Shown piece after piece: positions 1-5,953 of a DNA stretch of 7,105 nt. Each line of letters starts with the position of its first letter. Position 1 is the first letter of the stretch. The stretch lies in NCBI GenBank assembly GCA_943327015.2, contig CALPVM020000122.1:1-7105 (forward strand), written 5' to 3'. The translations under genes and the position numbers were made by a program. Source of the DNA: Akkermansia muciniphila (lineage in GTDB: Bacteria; Pseudomonadota; Gammaproteobacteria; Burkholderiales; Burkholderiaceae_C). The notes under the pieces were generated by a model. It did not search any database, was not told the DNA's origin, and saw nothing but the letters and a program-made list of their open reading frames with translations.

Positions 1-833
1 CAAGCCCACCCCATCAGAGGATGAGCATCTAAATTGCTGCAAACTTTGGCCTGCATATTATCAGGTGCTGTATCGGTATAACTTGCAGACTTTAAGGGTG
101 CAAAAACCGCACTTCCAGAGCCTGTCATTCTACCGCTTAAGCCCTGCGATTTTAGCCATAAAAGCGCTTGCGACACTTCAGGACATAACCGCTCAGCAAC
201 CTGTTGCATGTCATTTTGACCAAAGCCAAATACATCTTCAGCAAAGCCTGTGATTATAGCAGGCTTCGTATCGCGCTTTAACAATGGATCAGAAAAAATT
301 AACCCAGTTTCCAACCCCTCCCGGGGCTTAACCACCAAAAAAGCAGATTGAGGGATATTAATAGGCGTCATTTTTTCTCCCACCCCTTCAACCCAGGCAT
401 TACGGCCCTGCAAAAAAAACGGCACATCTGCGCCCAAGGTCAAACCAATTCGCAGAAGTTGCTGCAAAGATAACCCCAACCCCCACAATCGATTAAGTGC
501 CAGCAACGTGGATGCCGCGTCAGACGACCCCCCACCCATGCCCGCCTGTGCCGGGATCGATTTAACCACCCCCATGTGCACACCTTTGGAACACTGCGTA
601 GCCTGCTGCAAGGCACGTGCTGCGCGCACCATCAGGTCATCTTGCGGCAGTGGCATGGTCAAATCTTCGCGACTGATAGCGCCATCGGCTCTAACATCAA
701 AATGCAGCGTATCACACCAATCAATGAGCATGAATACGGATTGGAGCAAGTGGTAACCATCGGCACGACGCCCGACGATATGCAAAAAAAGATTCAGTTT
801 AGCGGGGGCGGAAATATCGTAAAGCGACTGCAT
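1..833 (-). CDS. ispE: 4-diphosphocytidyl-2-C-methyl-D-erythritol kinase, partial at the window edge
   Basis: This cytoplasmic GHMP-family kinase phosphorylates the 2-hydroxyl of CDP-methylerythritol with ATP in the MEP pathway to isopentenyl diphosphate. My translation from the ATG at 833 stays open for 277 codons to the window edge. It shows the N-terminal motif PAKLNLFLHI with the likely catalytic Lys12, then RRADGYH at 22-28. The glycine-rich ATP loop PAQAGMGGGSSDAAS lies at 94-108, GADVPFF with the likely catalytic Asp136 at 134-140, and the third GHMP motif TGSGSAVFAPL at 237-247. The last visible residues, SNLDAHPLMGWA, resemble the extreme C-terminus of betaproteobacterial IspE, so only a few residues should be missing. 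The start is not certain: a weak GCGGGA site lies 11 bases upstream of the ATG but only 5 bases upstream of an in-frame TTG at 839. The gene follows lolB by 34 bases and is probably in the same transcript. An A8 run (412-419) falls in the conserved PFF codons and is in frame. Confidence 0.96.
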   Translation of the reverse strand, partial: MQSLYDISAPAKLNLFLHIVGRRADGYHLLQSVFMLIDWCDTLHFDVRADGAISREDLTMPLPQDDLMVRAARALQQATQCSKGVHMGVVKSIPAQAGMGGGSSDAASTLLALNRLWGLGLSLQQLLRIGLTLGADVPFFLQGRNAWVEGVGEKMTPINIPQSAFLVVKPREGLETGLIFSDPLLKRDTKPAIITGFAEDVFGFGQNDMQQVAERLCPEVSQALLWLKSQGLSGRMTGSGSAVFAPLKSASYTDTAPDNMQAKVCSNLDAHPLMGWA

Positions 834-867
834 GGGCAAGATTATCCCGCGTTAAGCACCAGATCAA

Positions 868-1377
868 CTATTTATCCAACACGATTTTTATTTCTGCCTG
901 CGGTTCTTGGGCTGTTTGACGCGCTGTTAACCTACCATTTTGCAGCCCTCCAGAATCAAGCTCCCATCCAGTCGCTTCTGCACTTTTACCGGACAACCAG
1001 CCAAACATAGCAGCAATGGGCAATGGGGTTCCGGTTGCTTGAAGGGCGAGCGCATCCAGACTGGAAAACTCTTGTTGCTGGTTAGAAGCTTTCAGTAAGG
1101 CTTTTCCGGCTGTCCATTGCAAATGGGCAAGCGTGCCGCCCAGCGGTGTCGTAAGTATGAGCTCCCCTTGCGCCGGATTGCCAACAAGTTCAAAATTGGC
1201 AGCCCATGCCTGCACCGGATTACCAAACACCTTGACCGCCAACCTGCCTTGCCAGTGGGCATTGGACCCCGGCATTGCCTGTAACGATCCACCGCGAGTT
1301 GCACAAGCACAGAGCACGAAAATAGACAGCCATAAAACCAGCCATCTTGCATACGGCAGTCTTGTAAAGTAGGTCAT
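868..1377 (-). CDS. lolB: Outer-membrane lipoprotein insertion receptor LolB
   Basis: LolB is itself an outer-membrane lipoprotein. It takes lipoproteins from the periplasmic carrier LolA and inserts them into the inner leaflet of the outer membrane, as the last step of the Lol pathway. The 169-residue product has a lipoprotein signal peptide: a short basic N-terminus, a hydrophobic stretch WLVLWLSIFVL (12-22) and the lipobox LCAC, with Cys25 as the lipidated residue. The mature part carries the family pattern WQGRLAVKV, then GELILTTPLGGTLAHLQW, then a TGTPLPIAAMFGWLSG segment. The start overlaps the stop of the TPR gene (ATGA). No Shine-Dalgarno is visible, so translation is probably coupled. 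The protein is short for LolB (E. coli precursor about 207 residues). By eye, the region after GWELDSGGLQNG lacks the aromatic strand (WxVxY type) usually found before the last strand, and the end VLDK lacks the usual trailing Trp. The assignment rests on motifs and on neighbours: lolB beside ispE is a conserved pairing. Confidence 0.9.
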   Translation of the reverse strand: MTYFTRLPYARWLVLWLSIFVLCACATRGGSLQAMPGSNAHWQGRLAVKVFGNPVQAWAANFELVGNPAQGELILTTPLGGTLAHLQWTAGKALLKASNQQQEFSSLDALALQATGTPLPIAAMFGWLSGKSAEATGWELDSGGLQNGRLTARQTAQEPQAEIKIVLDK

Positions 1378-3116
1378 TGTGGGGCGCGCAAACGCTGCAA
1401 CGTTTCTTTTAAGGTTGCATTGTCACGAATAAGCTCCAACCCCTTGTCCCAAATGGCTCCGGCCTGATCTCGATCGCCCTTGATCCACAGTACCTCGCCC
1501 AAATGGGCGGCAATTTCTGCATCCGGCATGGCTTGGTAAGCTTGCTCAAGCAAGCGCAGTGCTTCATCTAGCTTGCCCAAACGGAACTCTACCCAACCCA
1601 TACTGTCTAATACATGGGCATCTTTAGGAGCCAACTCCAACGCCTTAGCAACCAATACGCGCGCCTCCTGCAAGCGGATATTGCGCTCAGCAAAAGAAAA
1701 TCCGAGCGCGTTGTATGCATGGTGGTACGTAGGCTGCAGTACCATAACATGGCGCAAAATCCGCTCCATTTCGGTCATTTTATGCAGCTTGTCACACATG
1801 ATCGCCAAGTCGTAGAGCAAATCCACATCTTGAGGGTAGCGTTGGGTCGCATCTTTCAAAAAGTCATACGCCGCTTGATGTTCTTTCAAATCGCGCAGAA
1901 TTTGCAACTCCATGCTTACTTTGTTGCGCGCATCCGTAGGTTGTGTTTCAGGAATATCGCGCACCAACTTGCGCGCATCTGCTATGCGCCCCTGCTGTGC
2001 CAACAGCATGGCACGTCTGGCTTGAATCTGCATGTACTCAGGCGGGCTTTGAATGCGCTGCAAGTAGGCATCAGCGTCCTCAAACAATTGGTTTTGTGCC
2101 GCTATTTGTGAGAGCAACAAATAGGCTTGCACCAAACCACGCCCCATATCCTGTGGGGTAGCACTTGCAGGAGTACTTTTATCTTCAAGGGCAACATACG
2201 CCTTTAGGGAACCGACAGCCGCTGCAAAATTGTTATCCTGCAACTCTATGGAAGCACGTATCAACCACGCATCAGCAAAGTCGGGCTTTTCTTGGTTGAG
2301 CGCCTGCATCTGTGCATATGTTTCAGAGTATCGCTTAAATTCCAGTAGCTTACGTGCAAATGCCATGCGCAACTCAGAAGTAGGTGCTTGCTCCAACACA
2401 TTTTGCACAATGGCTTCTGCCTGAGGTAGATCAGGCTGCATCAGTTGCACAGCAAGCAGACCCACCCCCTCTGAAGTTACATCCTGCTTTAGTCCTTGGG
2501 TTGCTGCTTCTAGGGCTCCATCCTTGTCATCGGCGTTTAAACGCAGGATTCCCACTGCAGTCCACGCTGCTGCGCCAATAGCGCCTTGGGTACCGAGTTC
2601 ACGCGTTAGTGCGGTGTAAGCCAATCTGGCAGCCAGTGCTTTATCTTGGGTGCGTGCATAGTAACGCGGTATCAAACTTATGATGGCAGCCCTGTCTTTG
2701 AGATGCACCAAAGCGACACTACGCTTGAGGGGCTCTAGACTCTCATCAATACGCTCCAGCCCAATCAGTATTTGCAACACATAGCGGTTAGCATTTTGCG
2801 AATTCGGAAAAGCTTTGCTCCAGGCTTGGGAAGCCTCCAAGGCGGAATCTCCACTGCGCGCCTGCAAGGCAATGTTTACTGTTCGCTCGTAAAGTTGTTC
2901 CGACTTGGCTTTGCGTGCGGCGTCCAAAGTCAAGGCGTATGCGGTTGCTGTATCTTGGTTTGTAGCGCTAATCTCTGCCAGCAACAATTGGTAAAAGAGC
3001 TGGGCATTGAGAACAGAGGTCGCTGGCGGCGCAGCATTTTGCGGCGCAGCCCGCACACCAGTGCCAAATACCGCCCAAAAAAACAAAATAGGTAAAAAAG
3101 ATTTAAGTAGACGCAT
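1374..3116 (-). CDS. Exported tetratricopeptide-repeat (TPR) protein upstream of lolB
   Basis: The product has 580 residues when started at the ATG at 3116. This start places a Sec signal peptide at the very N-terminus: Arg2 and Lys5, the hydrophobic core FLPILFFWAVFG, and a VRA/A cleavage site after Ala23. There is no lipobox Cys, so the mature protein is probably periplasmic. The rest is almost entirely helical with many Ala and Leu residues, as expected of a TPR solenoid. The clearest repeats are near the C-terminus (roughly 455-560): HHAYNALGFSFAERN, then DAHVLDSMGWVEFRLGKLDE, then AEIAAHLGEVLWIKGD. These signatures are typical of the long TPR proteins next to lolB and ispE in beta- and gammaproteobacteria. 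The molecular role is not established, but position suggests envelope or lipoprotein biogenesis, probably as a protein-binding scaffold. The stop overlaps the lolB start by four bases. In-frame starts further upstream (GTG 3119, ATG 3149, ATG 3224) exist; the last lies inside the divergent mutM. No strong ribosome-binding site precedes any candidate. Confidence 0.9.
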   Translation of the reverse strand: MRLLKSFLPILFFWAVFGTGVRAAPQNAAPPATSVLNAQLFYQLLLAEISATNQDTATAYALTLDAARKAKSEQLYERTVNIALQARSGDSALEASQAWSKAFPNSQNANRYVLQILIGLERIDESLEPLKRSVALVHLKDRAAIISLIPRYYARTQDKALAARLAYTALTRELGTQGAIGAAAWTAVGILRLNADDKDGALEAATQGLKQDVTSEGVGLLAVQLMQPDLPQAEAIVQNVLEQAPTSELRMAFARKLLEFKRYSETYAQMQALNQEKPDFADAWLIRASIELQDNNFAAAVGSLKAYVALEDKSTPASATPQDMGRGLVQAYLLLSQIAAQNQLFEDADAYLQRIQSPPEYMQIQARRAMLLAQQGRIADARKLVRDIPETQPTDARNKVSMELQILRDLKEHQAAYDFLKDATQRYPQDVDLLYDLAIMCDKLHKMTEMERILRHVMVLQPTYHHAYNALGFSFAERNIRLQEARVLVAKALELAPKDAHVLDSMGWVEFRLGKLDEALRLLEQAYQAMPDAEIAAHLGEVLWIKGDRDQAGAIWDKGLELIRDNATLKETLQRLRAPQ

Positions 3117-3120
3117 CACG

Positions 3121-3130
3121 CCATAATAAT
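3121..3130. promoter_or_regulatory. AT-rich core of the divergent TPR / mutM gap, possible shared -10 region
   Basis: The 40 bases between the two divergent start codons contain the AT-rich block CCATAATAAT. On the plus strand, CATAAT (3122-3127) is one mismatch from a sigma-70 -10 and would give mutM a leader of about 23 bases. On the minus strand, TATTAT (3123-3128) would place the transcription start at about the A of the TPR start codon at 3116, that is, a leaderless message. No convincing -35 hexamer is found at 16-18 bases in either direction. This is a motif reading only; the true promoters may lie inside the opposite coding regions. Confidence 0.25.
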
Positions 3131-3156
3131 CCAAGCTGAACCACAACATCACCAAT

Positions 3157-3975
3157 ATGCCAGAATTACCAGAAGTTGAAGTTACGCGACTGAGTTTTGC
3201 CACACAAATTACTGGAAGCACCATCCATTACCTCCGAATGGGAAAGCCACTGCGTTGGCCTTTAGGCTGTGACCCCAACGAGCTTACCGGGCAAACGGTT
3301 CTGGGTGTTCGCCGCCGAGGCAAATATATGCTGCTGGACTTGGGTTCTGGCGGGCTGTTGCTGCTGCATTTAGGCATGTCGGGCAGTATTCAGTTTGGAC
3401 AGACTTTGCCGCCACCCGGGGTGCATGACCATGTTGATTTAAACACCAGTCAGGGAACTTTGCGCCTGCACGACCCACGCCGCTTTGGCGCCTTGGTGTT
3501 TGCACCTAGCGAAGCTTCAGCCATTGCACAAAAGCTATTGGGTAAGCTTGGAGTGGAACCATTGGGCGCTGATTTTAACGTTGCAGACTTTGCACAGGGG
3601 CTCAAGAGCCGCAAGGCAGCCATCAAACAGGTACTGCTATCGGGTGTCCCCGTCGTGGGTGTTGGCAATATTTATGCTTGCGAAGCGTTGTTTTGGGCAG
3701 GCATACACCCCACCGTGAGTGCAGCGGGTTTGGCACCAAAGCGTGTGGCAAAGCTCCATACCGCCATTCGCGATGTTTTGACCCGCGCACTTGGGCATGG
3801 CGGCAGCACTTTGCGTAATTTCTCTAATGCACAAGGACAAAACGGGCATTTTCAGTTGCAGACCATGGTTTATGGACGTGCTGCAGAGCCTTGCCGCAAC
3901 TGCGGAACTGCTATCGCGAGCATTCGTCAAGGGCAGCGCTCTACATTTTTCTGCCCCCATTGTCAAAAACCCTGA
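3157..3975 (+). CDS. mutM: Formamidopyrimidine-DNA glycosylase (Fpg), bifunctional 8-oxoguanine glycosylase / AP lyase
   Basis: MutM excises 8-oxoguanine (opposite C) and formamidopyrimidines, then cleaves the abasic site by beta/delta elimination. The 272-residue length is normal (E. coli 269). All key elements are visible. The N-terminus MPELPEVE gives the Schiff-base nucleophile Pro2 (after Met removal) with Glu3 and Glu6. The conserved lysine in RRRGKYMLL is Lys56. HLGMSGSI supplies the intercalating Met74, and DPRRFGALVF supplies Arg108 and Phe110. The helix-two-turn-helix region with GVGNIYACEALFWAGIHP lies at about 167-184. The C-terminal zinc finger is C246-x2-C249-x16-C266-x2-C269 with the catalytic-loop Arg261 in GQRSTFFC. 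The ATG is fixed by the obligatory N-terminal proline, although no clear Shine-Dalgarno precedes it. It diverges from the TPR gene across 40 bases and leads a probable three-gene set with the dynamin-like gene and mutY. Nothing suggests loss of function. Confidence 0.98.
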   Translation: MPELPEVEVTRLSFATQITGSTIHYLRMGKPLRWPLGCDPNELTGQTVLGVRRRGKYMLLDLGSGGLLLLHLGMSGSIQFGQTLPPPGVHDHVDLNTSQGTLRLHDPRRFGALVFAPSEASAIAQKLLGKLGVEPLGADFNVADFAQGLKSRKAAIKQVLLSGVPVVGVGNIYACEALFWAGIHPTVSAAGLAPKRVAKLHTAIRDVLTRALGHGGSTLRNFSNAQGQNGHFQLQTMVYGRAAEPCRNCGTAIASIRQGQRSTFFCPHCQKP

Positions 3976-3994
3976 TTTATTTTGGGCCTGGCAA

Positions 3995-4003
3995 TGCTAT
4001 ATT
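3995..4003 (+). promoter_or_regulatory. Possible extended -10 promoter for the dynamin-like gene and mutY
   Basis: TGCTATATT fits the extended -10 form TGnTATAAT with one mismatch and sits in the 49-base gap after mutM. It would start transcription near 4010, just before the ribosome-binding site at 4016. No recognisable -35 hexamer lies 17 bases upstream. If active it would let the GTPase and mutY be transcribed without mutM, but a nine-base match is weak evidence and read-through from mutM is equally possible. Confidence 0.25.
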
Positions 4004-4015
4004 GAGTACTTAATC

Positions 4016-4021
4016 GGGGGA
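4016..4021 (+). promoter_or_regulatory. Ribosome-binding site that decides the TTG start of the dynamin-like gene
   Basis: GGGGGA is a strong purine-rich Shine-Dalgarno sequence ending 3 bases before the TTG at 4025, at the short end of usual spacing. No ATG or GTG in this frame lies between the mutM stop and this point. It is the main reason for choosing the TTG over in-frame ATGs that lie inside mutM. Confidence 0.65.
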
Positions 4022-4024
4022 CGC

Positions 4025-5953
4025 TTGCCTACTTTATTTAACGAACAATTTGACCAGCACGGCGCATGGCGGCGCGAGTTTTCTTTGCGTCTCAAACTTC
4101 TTGCAGAGTGGCTGAAAGAACACGACTTGCTCGATGCAAGCGTGGAGGAACGCCTGCGCCGGCTTGAAAACCAAGTGCGCTCCGACAAGGTTATGGTGGC
4201 ATTTGTGGCCGAATTTTCACGCGGAAAATCTGAGCTGATCAACGCCATATTTTTTGCGGGTTATGGCAGACGCATCATGCCAACCAGTGCCGGACGCACC
4301 ACCATGTGCCCCACAGAGCTGGGATATGATCCAGACATCCCTGCTTGCCTGCGACTACTTCCCATCGAAACCCGTATGCTGCCCCAAGCCCTGGCTGACT
4401 TACGTCAAGCACAAGACAAATGGCAGCGCTTTGATGTAGATGTGAACAACCCACAGCAGCTGGCCATGACTTTAGAAAAGGTGGCTGAAACCCGCAAGGT
4501 TTCACAGGAAGAAGCACGTGCTTTAGGTTTTTGGCATAACCAGTCTCCAGACGACAACCCGATGTTAGACAGCCAAGGTATGGTAGAGGTACCCAAGTGG
4601 CGCCATGCCCTTATTAACATTGCCCACCCATTGCTTAAGCAGGGGCTGGTTATTTTAGACACACCAGGTTTAAATGCTATTGGCTCCGAACCGGAACTTG
4701 CCGTTAGCATGATCCCGCAGGCCCATGCAGCAGTATTCATTTTGGGTGCAGACACGGGCGTTACCCAATCAGACTTATCGATTTGGCGCGAACACCTGAT
4801 TTCTCAAGCCAGTGACACCAACACCAGGCTGGTGGTGCTAAATAAAATTGATACCATGTGGGATGCACTGGCCAGCCCGGAAGAGGTAGGGCAACAAATT
4901 GAACGTCAAAAAGCCAACACCGCCAGCACTTTGAATATTGAAAAAGACAAGGTATTGGCTGTTTCTGCACACAAAGGCCTGGTAGCCAAGGTCACCAACA
5001 ATGCCGAGTTACTGCAGCAAAGCTGCATGGTGGAGTTAGAAGAAATGTTGGCGCGCTGCATTTTGGGCAAAAAACAAAGTATTTTGAGTGCTGCGGTTTC
5101 CAACGGAGTATCCGGTTTACGGGCTGAGGCGGTACGCATTATCAATATACGCCAACGTGACCTGCGCGATCAGGGCATGGAGTTAAAAAGTCTGAAAGGC
5201 AAAAACGCATTGGTAATTAAGCATATGCGCGCCCGCATTGAACGCGAAAAATCTGAATTTGACCAAGGTGGCGCAAAAATCCACGCGCTGCGCGTGGTAC
5301 ATATGCGAATGTTGCGCGAAGTGTTTCAGGCTCTCAGCCAACCCTCCTTAAAGGCAGAAATGGTGGCGCTTAACCAAGCTTTGCGCCAAAGAGTCCTGAA
5401 ACTGGGCGTCAAGCAAGTGTATGCCGATACTTTTGAACGTATTCAATCGAACCTGAAAAAAGTCCAATCACAAAGCGCCGAAATACATAACATGGTGAAT
5501 GCGTCCTTTCGCCAACTTAATGGTGAATTTGGGTTTTCGCTTCAAACGCAGGCCGAGCCTGATTTAGCCGCCCACTACCTTGCCCTTGAACAGATTGAAC
5601 GCCAGCATGTACAGTTTTTAGGTGTAAGCAATGCTTTTAAATTGACTCAAACCGAGTTTATAGACCGGTTGGTGCGGGCACTAACCACCAACTTGCGTAG
5701 CCTCTATGAAACTGTTCTGTACGATGTAGAAGCTTGGAGCAAATCAGCAGATGACCAGCTAGAAGTGCAATTGAACGAACGTAAAAACAACTTTATCCGC
5801 AGACTGGATGCTATAGACAGCATTCAAACTGCAGCGGAAGGTCTGAATGAGCGCTTAACCGAACTCGAGCAGCAAGGCCAGGCATTTAGCGTGCTCGAAT
5901 CTAAACTTTATGAACTCACAGCGCGCATGGTAACGGCTCCTGCTGCGACATGA
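4025..5953 (+). CDS. Dynamin-like large GTPase of unassigned function, between mutM and mutY
   Basis: The product has 642 residues when started at the TTG behind GGGGGA. A helical N-terminal segment (1-55) precedes a dynamin-superfamily GTPase domain. The P-loop AEFSRGKS is at 62-69, with Ala in place of the usual first Gly. G2 threonines are in AGRTTMCPTEL (Thr92/Thr93). G3 is DTPG at 212-215 in VILDTPGLNAIG, G4 is NKID at 273-276, and a G5-like VSAHKG is at 313-318. The stretch between G2 and G3, about 120 residues, is longer than in classical dynamins and suggests an insertion. The remainder (about 355-642) is charged and predicted helical, with likely coiled coils at about 375-420 and 585-632. 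I see no transmembrane segment and no hydrophobic paddle, so membrane binding is not evident. The open frame continues 234 bases upstream into mutM, but that part looks like a shadow of mutM. The stop overlaps the mutY start as ATGA. The phrases SDKVMVAFVAEFSRGKSEL and SAGRTTMCPTELGYDP are familiar from Burkholderiales proteins annotated only as dynamin family. Cellular role is unknown; context raises a link to oxidative DNA damage. Confidence 0.93.
   Translation: MPTLFNEQFDQHGAWRREFSLRLKLLAEWLKEHDLLDASVEERLRRLENQVRSDKVMVAFVAEFSRGKSELINAIFFAGYGRRIMPTSAGRTTMCPTELGYDPDIPACLRLLPIETRMLPQALADLRQAQDKWQRFDVDVNNPQQLAMTLEKVAETRKVSQEEARALGFWHNQSPDDNPMLDSQGMVEVPKWRHALINIAHPLLKQGLVILDTPGLNAIGSEPELAVSMIPQAHAAVFILGADTGVTQSDLSIWREHLISQASDTNTRLVVLNKIDTMWDALASPEEVGQQIERQKANTASTLNIEKDKVLAVSAHKGLVAKVTNNAELLQQSCMVELEEMLARCILGKKQSILSAAVSNGVSGLRAEAVRIINIRQRDLRDQGMELKSLKGKNALVIKHMRARIEREKSEFDQGGAKIHALRVVHMRMLREVFQALSQPSLKAEMVALNQALRQRVLKLGVKQVYADTFERIQSNLKKVQSQSAEIHNMVNASFRQLNGEFGFSLQTQAEPDLAAHYLALEQIERQHVQFLGVSNAFKLTQTEFIDRLVRALTTNLRSLYETVLYDVEAWSKSADDQLEVQLNERKNNFIRRLDAIDSIQTAAEGLNERLTELEQQGQAFSVLESKLYELTARMVTAPAAT
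5281..5297. repeat. Perfect 7-bp inverted repeat (hairpin) inside the dynamin-like gene
   Basis: CCACGCG, a three-base loop CTG, then CGCGTGG. This GC-rich stem falls in the codons for a His-Ala-Leu-Arg-Val-Val stretch in the helical part of the protein. It has no T-tract, so it is not a classical terminator. Chance from codon choice is the simplest explanation. Confidence 0.5.

Noticed and set aside
834..867. Possible small hairpin between lolB and ispE (GGG, loop, CCC)
   Set aside because: Only three pairs around a nine-base loop, no T-tract; too weak for a terminator, and the genes look co-transcribed.
508..1010. Plus-strand open frames (508-756 and 576-1010) opposite ispE and lolB
   Set aside because: They lie antisense to genes with clear family motifs, have no recognisable domain and no good ribosome-binding site.
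1540..1555. Inverted repeat GCTTGCT-CA-AGCAAGC
   Set aside because: It arises from codons for Leu-Leu-Glu-Gln-Ala in a TPR repeat, lies mid-gene, and has no T-tract or other sign of regulation.
1374..3224. A 616-residue version of the TPR protein starting at ATG 3224
   Set aside because: It would overlap the divergent mutM coding region by 68 bases and bury the signal peptide 36 residues inside the protein. The start at 3116 puts the signal peptide at the N-terminus.
3791..4024. Upstream extension of the dynamin-like reading frame into mutM
   Set aside because: The extra 78 codons lie mostly within the strongly conserved zinc-finger end of mutM and do not resemble the GTPase family. A good ribosome-binding site precedes the TTG at 4025.
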